Shown here: piece after piece, positions 53,572-63,649 of the stretch
How positions within the stretch are numbered: position 1 is the stretch's first letter
Layout of the letters: each line of letters opens with the position of its first letter
Source: Anammoximicrobium sp964486845
Lineage (GTDB): Bacteria > Planctomycetota > Planctomycetia > Pirellulales > Pirellulaceae
DNA length: 64,000 nucleotides
Direction of reading: 5' to 3'
NCBI GenBank assembly: GCA_964486845.1
Contig: CAZAQY010000009.1
Span: forward strand, 11,223 to 75,222
Notes under the pieces: generated by a model
What the model was told of the DNA's origin: nothing
The model's database searches: none
The model's input: only the letters and a program-made list of their open reading frames with translations
Translations under genes and position numbers: made by a program

Positions 53572-55287
53572 CTAGTTGTCCATCTTGTTCGCGTTTGGCT
53601 GACTCTCGTCCTTCGCTTCTGCTTTCCGATCCTCCTCCTCAAGCAGCTTGCGGATGTCTGGTGTCTTTTCCGGCTCCGGTTGCGGATCCGTCAGCGGCGC
53701 GGGCGGTTCGTCCGCAGCCGGTTTCATCGGCTCGTCCGTCGCTTCGTTCGTGGCTTCTCTGCCGCGCTCGATTTCGGAGCGCAAGCCGCCGATCGTCTCC
53801 GGTTCGCCAGGCTTTGATTTTGCGGCCTGTTCGATCGGCAACAACGTCTCGGACCGGGGTTCAGCCGCTTTGGCTCCGGTGGTCTCTTTGGCGTCGGTTT
53901 CGCCTTCTTTGATCATGTGACGAGGCAATTCGAAGCCCAAGTAGCCCGTCTGTCCCAGGGCCGCGTAGGGCAGCGCCAGCCGGAACAGCTTGGAGTCACG
54001 TTCGGGAAATGCGAAGCTCAACTGCTCCGTGACGGATTCGCCCGGGGCGACGTGGCGCCGCGCCGCCCGGCGGCCTGCTGCGGGTCGCCCAGTCGCGGTT
54101 CGCAACGCCGCGCCGGCGCCGTCGAACATCGTCGCCTGCGAATCGGGTTGCGGTTGGTTATCGGGACGCCAGCCGGTGAACTCCAGCGGTTCCTCATCCG
54201 AGCGATTGGTGATTTGAATTTCGACGTTCAAGACCGCCGGCTTGTTAGCCGCCCTGTCCACCCAAGCCCTTTCCACGCCGACCCGGACGATGCTGCGCGC
54301 ACCGTCGCGGAAACCGCCCTTTTGGCGAGTTGCGTCCAACCACTTGCTCACGGCCGGCAGCGGATTCGGCTTCGGCTCGGCAGCGGGTTCCGGCACGGCC
54401 GCCGCCACCGCCTGCGGCGGGTCGGCGATTCGATCGGGTTCGGTGCCGCCTTGGACGATGGCGGCTGGATCGATCTCCGGATTCGAGTTCGGCTCAACGT
54501 TTCCTCCCGTCGCGGACGCGGTGGCTCGGCCCGATCGCTCGCCCGGTTGCTTGCTGGGGCTGCGGTTCATTACGACCACCGCGACCACGATCAGCAGCAT
54601 CAGCGCGGCCGTCAAACCGCCAGCCAGCAGTTGCGACTTCTGCCGGGAACCGCGTCGTGTGTGGCCGACTCCGCCGTCATTCTTCGCCGGCGCTGGTGGC
54701 ACAGCGGGCGGGACGGCGGGAGCGAGCGGAATAGGACGAGCCGCCGAAGTCGCCTTGCCTCCCGCCCGGCCGGCCGAAGGCGGGGAGACCTTGGCCGTGG
54801 GCGCAGCAATTGCCGCAGCAACGGGGACCGCTGCGACCGGCACCGCCGCCGGCGGAACAGTGGCGATCGGCGTGGCCGTGGGAGGCGTGACGGCGAGCGG
54901 CGTGCCGGCCGGCGCCGCGATGGGCGCGGCGGAAACCGGTGTGGCCACCTGCGCCGGTGCCGCGGGCGGCGGCACGGGCCGCGCCTGCGGCACCGCTCTG
55001 GCCGCCGGTCCCGGCGGGCCGGGCGCCGCGGCTGGGGACGTGGGAGGCCCGACGTGTTTCTTCTTCGACCGCGGCGCCACCGTTGGTACGCGCTGGGGAT
55101 TCGCCGCCGCCTTGGAGGCTGCAAAAAGACCGGGCAAATCGCCGGCCGCGGTCCACTGGCTGTCCGTCTCGGTGCGGACGTAGTGCTCCCGCTGGAGCTG
55201 GCCTTGTTGCACCAGCTGCTGGATCTGTTCGCTCGTGAACGGACCGTACTGTTGCTGGCCGATCAAGCAGTACCAGTGCGCTGCCAT
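53572..55287 (-). CDS. GYF_2 (DUF4339) membrane protein
   Basis: A 571-residue protein. Residues 1-55 form a GYF_2 domain (YCLIGQQQYGPFTSEQI, then the W at 46). A long Ala/Pro/Val-rich linker (about 70-195) leads to one membrane helix (about 210-232), a low-complexity segment, and a folded domain around 330-470 with TNRSDEEPLEFTGW, a beta-rich extracytoplasmic-type pattern. The C-terminal 100 residues are Glu/Pro/Asp-rich. The GYF_2 domain is cytoplasmic by topology; its usual role is protein interaction. The function is unknown. Confidence 0.8.
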   Translation of the reverse strand: MAAHWYCLIGQQQYGPFTSEQIQQLVQQGQLQREHYVRTETDSQWTAAGDLPGLFAASKAAANPQRVPTVAPRSKKKHVGPPTSPAAAPGPPGPAARAVPQARPVPPPAAPAQVATPVSAAPIAAPAGTPLAVTPPTATPIATVPPAAVPVAAVPVAAAIAAPTAKVSPPSAGRAGGKATSAARPIPLAPAVPPAVPPAPAKNDGGVGHTRRGSRQKSQLLAGGLTAALMLLIVVAVVVMNRSPSKQPGERSGRATASATGGNVEPNSNPEIDPAAIVQGGTEPDRIADPPQAVAAAVPEPAAEPKPNPLPAVSKWLDATRQKGGFRDGARSIVRVGVERAWVDRAANKPAVLNVEIQITNRSDEEPLEFTGWRPDNQPQPDSQATMFDGAGAALRTATGRPAAGRRAARRHVAPGESVTEQLSFAFPERDSKLFRLALPYAALGQTGYLGFELPRHMIKEGETDAKETTGAKAAEPRSETLLPIEQAAKSKPGEPETIGGLRSEIERGREATNEATDEPMKPAADEPPAPLTDPQPEPEKTPDIRKLLEEEDRKAEAKDESQPNANKMDN

Positions 55288-55379
55288 GACAAAGCACCTT
55301 GGCCTTGAGGTATCCGGGCCGTCCTCTCACTGTATCAGGTTGCGGCTGGGTCTGCCAGTCTGCGGCGGACTGCTTGCCC

Positions 55380-55973
55380 TCATTCCAGGGCTTCGTCGCT
55401 GCTGCCCGCCGCGTCTGCACCCAGTCCATCGGACATGGCGGGCGCCGAGACGGGGACATCTGGGAACTCATCGCCGTCGTTGGAGGCGGCCAGACAAGCA
55501 ATGGCGTAGCAGATTTCCTCCGGGGTGCGGTACTGGAGCACGAGTTCGACAAAAGCGGCGATCCGCAAGTCGGTCAACCCATCGTATTCTATCGAACCGT
55601 GGTACTCGGGCGGCCTCAGCCCCGCATGGTAGTCGTCGTTCAACACCAACTGGCCGATCGGCAAGTCGATGACCAACACGATCGTCGGCTCGGGCGCCCG
55701 CCGCGAACTTCGCTCCCCAAATCGCGTCCAGACTTCGGCCCATCCCCAATTCAAGCCGCAGTCGTCTTTCTTCAGTTGCTTTTCCAAGTCGGTGCGGCGC
55801 AGGCAGTATCCGCGCTCCCATTTCTCCCGGGCCGCCAGACGCAGTTGCCACGCGATCTCGCCCAACGCTCCGGCCCGCGCGAGTCTGGCATGGAGTTCTC
55901 GGGCCATCTGGGGGCTGTACATCTTCGAGGCCTCTCCGTCGGCCAGCGCCTGCAGCTGTTCCGTGGTCAACAT
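55380..55973 (-). CDS. Hypothetical protein, 197 residues
   Basis: A 197-residue soluble protein. The ATG at 55973 follows AAAGGAGG at five bases, the strongest ribosome site in this part; a longer frame upstream is not needed. Residues 1-60 are helical (SPQMARELHARLARAG and on). Residues 80-160 include PTIVLVIDLPIGQLVL and LQYRTPEEICYAIACL. The tail is acidic. No family is recognised. The gene lies between the GYF_2 gene on the same strand and the divergent prenyltransferase-like gene. Confidence 0.75.
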   Translation of the reverse strand: MLTTEQLQALADGEASKMYSPQMARELHARLARAGALGEIAWQLRLAAREKWERGYCLRRTDLEKQLKKDDCGLNWGWAEVWTRFGERSSRRAPEPTIVLVIDLPIGQLVLNDDYHAGLRPPEYHGSIEYDGLTDLRIAAFVELVLQYRTPEEICYAIACLAASNDGDEFPDVPVSAPAMSDGLGADAAGSSDEALE

Positions 55974-56045
55974 AGACCTCCTTTGGGCGACCGCGAGAAG
56001 GCCGTTCCCGCCGAAGACGAGGAATTCAAGTCTCTGAGCGCGATA

Positions 56046-56076
56046 GGCGGCCACCGGCCGCCGCGTATGCTACAAT
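56046..56076 (+). promoter_or_regulatory. Promoter with overlapping palindrome before the prenyltransferase-like gene
   Basis: TACAAT at 56071-56076 is a good -10. The expected -35 area is occupied by a perfect GGCGGCC-ACC-GGCCGCC palindrome (56046-56062), which could be a repressor or activator site. Confidence 0.4.
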
Positions 56077-56124
56077 CAGAAGCTTACCGGACAGGCCGCA
56101 TTTACGCAACGTAGGGTACACCGC

Positions 56125-57069
56125 ATGAATCAGTACCTGCACCAACTCACCTTGCGATTGACCACGGGGGTGCTGCAACTGCCCGACGCGACGCGTCAGG
56201 TTCATGCCGCCTACGTCCGGTCGCGGCAGCAGCCCGACGGCGGGTTTCCCGGCCGCGAGGGTGGGAGCGATCTTTATTACACGGGGTTTGCCCTGCGCAG
56301 CCTGTTTCTGCTGGGCGAACTCTCCGGCCCGACCGCCGAGCGGGCGGCGGACTTCCTGCAGGGCCGATTTCAACTCGGCCAGAGCCAAAACGTTTTGGAC
56401 CTGATGTCGTTGATCTATGGAGCCAATCTGCTCGATTTGTCGGCCGGCATCGGCGTCCTGGCGGAGCCATCTGCTTCCCGTTGGGATGCAGTCGCGGAAT
56501 CGTTGGAACAGCTGCGCCGGGAGGATGGCGGCTATGCCAAGAGCCCCCAGGGCCGAGCCGGCAGCACGTACCAAAGCTTTCTGGTGGCGCTCTGCCTGCA
56601 ACTGATCGCTCGGCCGCTGCCGCACCCCGGGCGGCTGATCGAGTTCCTCCTGTCCCAGCGTTGCGAGGGCGGCGGCTTTCGCGACGTACGAGCGGCCAAG
56701 CGAGCCGGCACGAACCCTTCGGCCGCCGGCGTCGGCGCGCTCCAAATGCTCGATGCGCTGAGTACAGAAGTGGCCGAGGATACGATTGAGTTTCTCAGCA
56801 GGATGCAAACCGAAGAGGGCGGGCTGCGCGCCAACACGCGGATTCCAGTGGCGGACCTTCTGAGTACCTTCACCGGCGTCGTGACCCTGACCGACCTGCG
56901 GGGGCTGGATGCCATTGATGCATCAGCGGCTTTGCGATTTGCTCGGGTTTTGGAGCGTGGAGACGGCGGTTTCTGCGGCGCCATCTGGGACGCCGATGTC
57001 GACGTCGAGTACACGTTTTACGGGCTGGGTTGCCTGGGACTGTTGACGCCTGCCCCCGAACCGAGATAG
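56125..57069 (+). CDS. Prenyltransferase/squalene-oxidase repeat protein
   Basis: A 314-residue all-helical protein of the prenyltransferase beta-subunit/terpene cyclase fold, with repeated G-G-F/Y turns: QPDGGFPGRE, REDGGYAKS, CEGGGFRD, EEGGLRAN and RGDGGFCGA. The cyclase D-x-D-D and the zinc ligands of eukaryotic prenyltransferases are not clearly present, so enzymatic activity is uncertain. It lies 12 bases upstream of the LolD-like ATPase gene, clearly an operon, and a link with lipoprotein or lipid handling is suggested by that. Confidence 0.85.
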   Translation: MNQYLHQLTLRLTTGVLQLPDATRQVHAAYVRSRQQPDGGFPGREGGSDLYYTGFALRSLFLLGELSGPTAERAADFLQGRFQLGQSQNVLDLMSLIYGANLLDLSAGIGVLAEPSASRWDAVAESLEQLRREDGGYAKSPQGRAGSTYQSFLVALCLQLIARPLPHPGRLIEFLLSQRCEGGGFRDVRAAKRAGTNPSAAGVGALQMLDALSTEVAEDTIEFLSRMQTEEGGLRANTRIPVADLLSTFTGVVTLTDLRGLDAIDASAALRFARVLERGDGGFCGAIWDADVDVEYTFYGLGCLGLLTPAPEPR

Positions 57070-57081
57070 GAGCCACGCGAC

Positions 57082-57768
<687 letters not shown>

Positions 57769-57918
57769 TCGCTCACTGACCCTGTCAAATCAACGGGGGC
57801 TCGGCAGCTTGGTAGAAAGATCAGAAGAATTTGAAAAAAATCGGGTTTTTGCAGCGAATCATTATCCAGCCAAGCGATCAAGTCGCGGTTCAGATCTGCA
57901 AGGGACGGAGAAAGCCTG

Positions 57919-60288
57919 ATGCGCAAAGATCAGCTACACGCCAGCGAAGACCGGGCACGGGCGTACCCCGTGTTGCCGATTCGCAATAGCGTCTTGTTTC
58001 CTAATCTGATTCTCCCTTTGACCGTGGGAAGGCCCGGCTCCGTGGCGGCGATCGACACGGCGCTGGCCTCCGAGGACAGAACGATCGTCGTGGTGGCCCA
58101 GCGCGACCCTGCGACCGACGACATTGGCCCGGCGGACCTGTATGAAGTCGGCACGCTGGCCACGATCAAGAGGCTCGAACGTCAGGACGACGCCATGCAT
58201 CTGCTCGTCTTCGGCACCGACCGGGTGGAATTAGGCGAAGTCGAGAGCGGCGAGCCGTACTTGCGGCTGAAAGTGCGGCGACTGCCCAAACCCAAGGACG
58301 AGACGACCGAGGTGGACGCGCTGCACCGGGAAGTACTGGAGGTGGCCAATCAGATCTCGGAGTTGCTGGCTCCCCACACGCCGGTGGCGCTGATCGACGT
58401 GGTGATGCAGACCAAGGACATGATGCAGCAGTTGTACCTGCTCGCATCGCTGCTCAGCATGGAAGTGTCCAAGGCGCAAGCACTGTTGACCGCGTCGACG
58501 CGCCAGCAGGCCCTGGAAAAGATGCACGAGTTCCTCAGCTACGAGCTGCAGGTGCTCCAGTTGCGGCACAAGATCGCGTCGCAAGCCAGCACCGAGATCG
58601 GCCGGGAACAGCGGGAGTACCTGCTGCGGCAGCAGATGAAAGCCATTCAGGAGGAATTGGGCGGCAAGAGTCCGGAAGAGGCGGAGACGGACGAGTTGCG
58701 CCGGCGACTGGACGAGGCGGAATTGCCGGACAAGGTCCGCCAGGAGGCCGAGAAAGAACTTCGCCGCCTGGAACGGATGTCGCCCAACGCGGCCGACTAT
58801 CAGGTGACCCGCACGTACCTGGATCTGGTGCTGGAATTGCCCTGGCACAAGACGACCGAAGACAATCTGGATTTGCCCCGCGCCCGGATCATCCTGGACG
58901 AGGACCACTTCAATTTGAAGGAGGTCAAGGAGCGGATCGTCGAGCATCTGGCGGTCATGAAGCTGAACCCAAACGCCAAGGCGCCGATCCTGTGCTTTGT
59001 GGGCCCGCCGGGCGTGGGCAAAACGTCGCTGGGGCAGTCCATCGCACGGGCGTTGGGCCGCGCGTTCGAACGGCTGGCCTTGGGCGGCTTGCACGACGAA
59101 GCGGAACTGCGTGGACACCGCCGGACGTACATTGGGGCCATGCCGGGCCGGATCCTGCAGGCGATTCGGCGGGCGGGCGTCAAGAATCCGTTGCTGATGC
59201 TGGACGAGATCGACAAGCTGGGCCGCGACTACCGCGGCGACCCGGCCGCAGCGCTCATGGAGATCTTGGATCCGGCGCAGAACAACGCCTTCCACGACAA
59301 CTACCTGGATCTGCCTTTCGACCTGTCGAAGGTGTTTTTCATCACCACGGCCAACACCCTGGACAGCGTCCCGCGGCCGTTGCTGGACCGCATGGAAGTG
59401 TTGCGCCTGCCCGGATACAGTGCCGAGGAGAAACGCGAGATCGCCGAGCGGTACTTGATTCCGCGGCAGGTGAAAGAAGCCGGTCTAGGGTCCGAGCAGA
59501 TCGTCATCCCTCGCGAGACGCTGCACTATGTGATCGGTCACTACACGCGCGAGGCGGGGGTCCGCGAATTGGAGCGGACGCTGGGCCGCATCGCTCGCAA
59601 AGTCGCGACGTGGGTGGTGGAGGGCCGCTGCGAACCAGCGGCCATCGCCGCCGGCGATTTGGGTGAGATGCTCGGTCCGGAGCGGTTCCTGCCGGAAAAG
59701 GCCCGCAAGCGACTCGCGCCCGGCGTCGCCGCGGGCCTGGCTTGGACCGAGGCGGGTGGCGACGTGCTGTATGTCGAGGCGATCCTGGTGCCCAACGGCA
59801 AGGACTTGAGGCTCACCGGGCAACTGGGCGAAGTGATGCGGGAATCGGCCGAGGCGGCGCAGAGCTATATTCTGTCCCGCGGCCGCGAACTGGGCATCGA
59901 CAAGAAGCGGCTCGAGAAAGTCAGCGTTCACATTCACGTTCCCGCCGGCGCGACTCCCAAGGACGGCCCTTCGGCCGGGATCACCATGGCCGCGGCCCTG
60001 GCCTCGCTGCTGACGGATTGCCCGGCCCGCAGCGATACGGCGATGACCGGCGAAATTACGCTCAGCGGCCTCGTGTTCCCCGTGGGCGGGATCAAGGAAA
60101 AGATGCTGGCCGCGCACCGCGCCGGTGTACGGCGCGTGATCTTGCCCAAAGCGAACGAAAAAGACCTGCGCGAATTGCCTGACCACGTCCGCGACGAGAT
60201 GGAGTTCATCTTCGTGGAGAACATCGACGACGTGCTGTCAGCCGCCATTCCGGGGCTGGCAGAACATCCTTCGCTGATGCTGGTGTGA
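57919..60288 (+). CDS. lon: ATP-dependent protease Lon
   Basis: Endopeptidase La, 789 residues, a normal bacterial Lon length. The N-terminal substrate-binding domain starts PVLPIRNSVLFP. Walker A GPPGVGKT is near 361-368, Walker B LMLDEIDK, and the sensor/GHRRTYIGAMPGR block follows. The protease domain has catalytic S685 in PKDGPSAG and K726 in GGIKEK. It degrades damaged and regulatory proteins in the cytoplasm. GGAG precedes the ATG. No CIRCE-type heat-shock operator was seen in the upstream 150 bases, so its control is not apparent. Confidence 0.97.
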   Translation: MRKDQLHASEDRARAYPVLPIRNSVLFPNLILPLTVGRPGSVAAIDTALASEDRTIVVVAQRDPATDDIGPADLYEVGTLATIKRLERQDDAMHLLVFGTDRVELGEVESGEPYLRLKVRRLPKPKDETTEVDALHREVLEVANQISELLAPHTPVALIDVVMQTKDMMQQLYLLASLLSMEVSKAQALLTASTRQQALEKMHEFLSYELQVLQLRHKIASQASTEIGREQREYLLRQQMKAIQEELGGKSPEEAETDELRRRLDEAELPDKVRQEAEKELRRLERMSPNAADYQVTRTYLDLVLELPWHKTTEDNLDLPRARIILDEDHFNLKEVKERIVEHLAVMKLNPNAKAPILCFVGPPGVGKTSLGQSIARALGRAFERLALGGLHDEAELRGHRRTYIGAMPGRILQAIRRAGVKNPLLMLDEIDKLGRDYRGDPAAALMEILDPAQNNAFHDNYLDLPFDLSKVFFITTANTLDSVPRPLLDRMEVLRLPGYSAEEKREIAERYLIPRQVKEAGLGSEQIVIPRETLHYVIGHYTREAGVRELERTLGRIARKVATWVVEGRCEPAAIAAGDLGEMLGPERFLPEKARKRLAPGVAAGLAWTEAGGDVLYVEAILVPNGKDLRLTGQLGEVMRESAEAAQSYILSRGRELGIDKKRLEKVSVHIHVPAGATPKDGPSAGITMAAALASLLTDCPARSDTAMTGEITLSGLVFPVGGIKEKMLAAHRAGVRRVILPKANEKDLRELPDHVRDEMEFIFVENIDDVLSAAIPGLAEHPSLMLV

Positions 60289-60290
60289 TT

Positions 60291-60419
60291 TCACTCATCC
60301 CGGCCGCCACCGAGCAGGCCGGCACGCCACAGGTAATACAGCAGGGTGAGCAGCGTGGAAACAGCCGTGGCGACGTAGGTCATGGCTGCGGCGTTCAGTA
60401 GCAATTGGCGGGCCACCTG
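60291..60419 (-). pseudogene. 3' remnant of a YugP-type zinc metallopeptidase gene
   Basis: The last 42 residues before the stop (ARQLLLNAAAMTYVATAVSTLL and TLLYYL) have the pattern of the C-terminal helix of YugP/Zn_peptidase_2 membrane metallopeptidases (L-N-A-A-A-L-T-Y-V-A). The catalytic HExxH part and the other helices are absent; upstream of 60419 the frame reads as non-coding. It lies three bases after the lon stop on the opposite strand, so most of the gene was lost, perhaps when lon moved here. Confidence 0.55.
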
Positions 60420-60504
60420 GGATTTTACTTTGTTTCCGTTGCGGCTATTCTGACGACTGCGAATAGAGTCTTTGCAAGTTTCTTTCCTGCTTCCTTGCTT
60501 TACG

Positions 60505-61752
60505 ATGAAACGACCTGCCGACGTGACCTCGCCAACCCTCAAAAACGACCAAGATCCCCCCTTCGAGATTCGATTTGCGCCGCGTGTCTACCGGCTGCCA
60601 CCGTACTTGTTTGCCAGGATTAACAGTCTTTTGTACCAGAAACGGCGGGCCGGCAGTGACGTGATCGACTTGGGCATGGGCAATCCGTCGGATCCGCCAC
60701 AGGATATCGTGATCCAAAAACTGGCTGAGGCAGCGGCCGACCCAAACAATCACGGATACAGCAAGTCCAATGGAATTCTAAACTTGCGTCGCGAGGTGGC
60801 GAGCAAGTACTTCAAGCGATATGGAGTCCGTTTGGACCCCGAGAGTGAAGTGATGGTCTGCCTTGGCTCGAAAGAGGGCTTTAGCCACATGTGCCTGGCG
60901 CTGATGGGCTCCGGCGACACGGCCATGGTACCAGCACCCTACTTTCCCGTGCATACCTACGCGATCGCGTTGGCGGCGGGAAACGTGCTTTCCTTGGAAG
61001 TAGCCGACAGCGAAAAATTCTTGTCGAACATCGCCTACACCTGCCAGCATCTGTACCCGGTTCCCAAACTTTTGGTCATCAATTATCCGCACAATCCGTC
61101 GACGGTCACGGTCGAGCCGGAATTCTTTGTCGAGGTCGTCAAACTGGCTCGGCGTTACGGTTTCATGGTGATCAGCGACTTTGCCTACGCAGATGTCGCA
61201 TTCGACGGATATCGGCCACCCAGTTTCCTTGCCGCACCTGGGGCCAGGGATGTGGGCGTCGAGTTTACGACGATGAGCAAGGGCTACAACATGGCGGGCT
61301 GGCGGGTGGGGTTCTGCTGCGGCAATTCCGAGATGATCCGGGCGTTGGCCATTATCAAGGGCTACTTCGACTACGGCATGTTTCAGGCAATTCAGGTTGC
61401 GGCCATCGTGGCTTTGCGGCACACGGAAGCCGCCGTGGAAGCCCAGTCGGCGTTGTACCAGGGGCGCCGGGACGTGTTGTACGATGGCTTGCGCCGTCTG
61501 GGTTGGGAGTTGAACAAGCCCAAGGCGGGGATGTTTGTGTGGGCGAAAGTGCCCGAGCCGTGGGCCGGCACCATGAGCACGATGGATTTTGCCATGATGT
61601 TGCTGGAAAAAGGCGACGTCGCCGTCAGTCCCGGCAGCGGATTTGGCGAGAGCGGCGAGGGCTTTCTGCGGCTGGCACTGGTCGAGAACGAGAACCGGCT
61701 GCGTCAAGCGGTACGGCAGATCGGGCGGTGCCTGGAGCGATCTGACCGCTAG
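60505..61752 (+). CDS. PLP-dependent aminotransferase, class I/II (AlaC/DapL-like)
   Basis: A 415-residue fold-type I aminotransferase. PLP binding is shown by K259 in TTMSKGYNMAGWR, the N-Y-P-H-N-P-S-T motif and D in VISDFAYAD. The family resemblance is to the AlaC / LL-diaminopimelate-aminotransferase-like group, typical of planctomycetes. The ATG at 60505 is preferred; a TTG at 60472 in frame is less likely. The stop shares the tetranucleotide CTAG with the stop of the convergent DUF6800 gene. The substrate (alanine or LL-DAP) cannot be settled from sequence. Confidence 0.92.
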   Translation: MKRPADVTSPTLKNDQDPPFEIRFAPRVYRLPPYLFARINSLLYQKRRAGSDVIDLGMGNPSDPPQDIVIQKLAEAAADPNNHGYSKSNGILNLRREVASKYFKRYGVRLDPESEVMVCLGSKEGFSHMCLALMGSGDTAMVPAPYFPVHTYAIALAAGNVLSLEVADSEKFLSNIAYTCQHLYPVPKLLVINYPHNPSTVTVEPEFFVEVVKLARRYGFMVISDFAYADVAFDGYRPPSFLAAPGARDVGVEFTTMSKGYNMAGWRVGFCCGNSEMIRALAIIKGYFDYGMFQAIQVAAIVALRHTEAAVEAQSALYQGRRDVLYDGLRRLGWELNKPKAGMFVWAKVPEPWAGTMSTMDFAMMLLEKGDVAVSPGSGFGESGEGFLRLALVENENRLRQAVRQIGRCLERSDR

Positions 61753-61934
61753 CGTTCCTCTAGGCCCAGTTTCGCGACGATGGTTTCGCCGCCGGGTGTC
61801 ATTCTCCGTATCTTGCCGGCCATCGCGGCCTTTTCGGATACGCTTGCTTGCGGCACGCGACGTTTCAGATGAGTGATTTTCTTTGCGCGTTTGCGCCGCC
61901 TCCTCAATTCACGACGACGTTCACTGCAACTCAC
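61749..61934 (-). CDS. DUF6800 family small protein
   Basis: A 61-residue basic protein with the planctomycete DUF6800 pattern: a starting R-R-R-E-L-R-R-R-R-K-R run, then KKITHL, SEKAAMAGKIRRMTPG and a short tail. The start is GTG, with AAGGAG eight bases upstream. The many arginines and lysines suggest binding to nucleic acid or ribosome, which is inference. The stop overlaps that of the aminotransferase gene (CTAG), so the two genes are strictly convergent with no terminator space between them. Confidence 0.85.
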   Translation of the reverse strand: MSCSERRRELRRRRKRAKKITHLKRRVPQASVSEKAAMAGKIRRMTPGGETIVAKLGLEER

Positions 61935-62040
61935 AGGCGATTCTCCTTGTCAGGTCGGTGGTGCTCGGGCCGAGGCCAGTTGCGCGGTGCATTCAAAACA
62001 GAATCTTCTACCAGGAACGTGCGGCAGAGTCAACGGTCGG

Positions 62041-62382
62041 TCACCACTGCTGGCCCTGCAATGCATGGGCTTTGGCCATGGCGTGCTCCGCCAGATGGAT
62101 ATACTCGTGATTCCGAGTCCCCGCGAAAGCGCGTTGGTAGGTTACGCTCATCGCTGTAAAGGAAAAGGGGTCGTTCGGCTCCAGTTGGCAGGCTCGTTCG
62201 CCATGCTGCACCGCCTTCTCATGGTCGCCCAGTTTGCCGTAGGTCACTGCTAGTGCGTGATGGGCCAGGACAAAGCCCTCGTCGATCTCCAGTATTTCCA
62301 AATACTTAGCGATCGCTTCCTGGTACTTGCCGTCGTCTTTCAACTTCTCCGCGTCGTCGTACAGGGCATGCGGGTCGGCCAT
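62041..62382 (-). CDS. Tetratricopeptide-repeat protein
   Basis: A 113-residue protein of two to three TPR-type helix pairs: YDDAEKLKDDGKYQEAIAKY, AHHALAVTYGKLGDHEKAVQ and YIHLAEHAMAKAHA. The ATG at 62382 has AAGGAG ten bases upstream; a longer frame is less likely. TPR proteins serve as interaction scaffolds; a partner cannot be named. It lies convergent to nothing close and is separated from lpxA by about 300 bases. Confidence 0.85.
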   Translation of the reverse strand: MADPHALYDDAEKLKDDGKYQEAIAKYLEILEIDEGFVLAHHALAVTYGKLGDHEKAVQHGERACQLEPNDPFSFTAMSVTYQRAFAGTRNHEYIHLAEHAMAKAHALQGQQW

Positions 62383-62686
62383 AGCGATTCTTCTCCTTTT
62401 GATCTTGAACGGATCGCCGGAACTAGCGTACAAACTGCGCCACGATCGACGCCCCCAAGAGCAGTCCTTGGGAACACTGACGACAGCCCAGAAGCGAGTT
62501 TCCGGAAGCTGCGGATCGCGGGTTGGCGCAGTAGTGTAGCATCAGCAGGCGATCCGTCGCAGGGGGGAAAATCTCATCGAATCAGCAAATTCGGCTTAAC
62601 CGTCAGGAACCGACCAGCCGATCAGTTTTTAGCTTTTGCGGTGACTTCACCCCCAATTTGGATTACCGAGGCAAAGAAGGCGCAAC
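62383..62686. other. Divergent intergenic region before lpxA
   Basis: About 300 bases with no gene. It must hold the promoters of the TPR gene and lpxA. No clear -35/-10 pair was found. Confidence 0.4.
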
Positions 62687-63544
62687 GTGGCTAGCATTCA
62701 TCCGACAGCCGTGGTTGACCCCCGTTCGGAAATCGCAACCGATGTCTCGATCGGTCCCTTCTGCGTCGTCGAAGCCGGAGTGGTGATCGAGGAAGGCTGC
62801 CAATTAGCCAGCCACGTGGTCATCAAGACGGGAACTTGGCTCGGCAAAAACAATCATGTCTCCGAGGCCGCCATCCTGGGCGGCCGCCCCCAGCACCTGC
62901 GAGCCGGGCCGAAAGTGGGCAAGTTGCGGATCGGAGAGGGCAACTTGATTCGCGAGCACGTGACCATCCATTGCGGGCTCGGTGAGGAGGATTGGACCGT
63001 CGTGGGTAGCCACAATCTGATCATGGTTAACGCCCATGTCGCCCACGACTGCAACGTCGGCAACCACACCGTGCTGACCAACAACGTGATGATCGCCGGC
63101 CACGTGTCGATCGGCGACCGCGCTTACATGTCAGGAGCTGCCGGAGTCCACCAATTCTGTCGAATCGGAACTCTGGCCATGGTCGGCGGCCAGGCTCATC
63201 TGAATCGCGACGTGCCGCCGTACGTGACGCTCGATGGGTTGAGCAGCCACGTCGTGGGCCTGAACATGATCGGGTTGAGGCGAAACGGTTTTCGGCAGGA
63301 AGATATTCTGAACCTGAAGGCCGCTTATCGCGTCATCTACCGCAGCGGTCTGGCCTGGAACGAAGTTCTGGCGACCTTGCAGCGCGATTTCAACACCGGA
63401 CCGGCGGCGGAATTCTACGAGTTCCTGCGTCAAACCCGCCGCGGCATCATGCAGGAACGCCGCGGACCGGGACGCGGGCCGATCCGCATCTTCAACGATC
63501 TCGAAACGACGGAAGCTGCCGCCGCCCTGCGCGACGCCGTTTGA
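62687..63544 (+). CDS. lpxA: Acyl-ACP--UDP-N-acetylglucosamine O-acyltransferase
   Basis: LpxA, first committed enzyme of lipid A synthesis, 285 residues. The left-handed beta-helix hexapeptide repeats run from residue 2 to about 190 (IHPTAVVDP, IGPFCVVEAG, IGEGNLIREHVTIH). The catalytic histidine is H139 in MIAGHVSIG, the equivalent of E. coli H125. The C-terminal helical domain begins near 200 with GLRRNGF. The start is GTG with GAAGG upstream. The gene is about 20 residues longer at the C-terminus than usual. Together with the LpxL/HtrB-like gene at 2.7 kb it supports a lipid A pathway in this organism. Confidence 0.94.
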   Translation: MASIHPTAVVDPRSEIATDVSIGPFCVVEAGVVIEEGCQLASHVVIKTGTWLGKNNHVSEAAILGGRPQHLRAGPKVGKLRIGEGNLIREHVTIHCGLGEEDWTVVGSHNLIMVNAHVAHDCNVGNHTVLTNNVMIAGHVSIGDRAYMSGAAGVHQFCRIGTLAMVGGQAHLNRDVPPYVTLDGLSSHVVGLNMIGLRRNGFRQEDILNLKAAYRVIYRSGLAWNEVLATLQRDFNTGPAAEFYEFLRQTRRGIMQERRGPGRGPIRIFNDLETTEAAAALRDAV

Positions 63545-63649
63545 GCCCCGCTTTCCGCGAAAAGGCTTTCAGGAAGGGGATTGCCGCGCCCGCGATTGGA
63601 GTACAATATCAGGCCAGCGTCGCATCGCTGTTGTGCCGGAGTCTGTACC

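Noticed and set aside
57769..57918. CIRCE heat-shock operator before lon
   Set aside because: The TTAGCACTC-N9-GAGTGCTAA pattern is absent.
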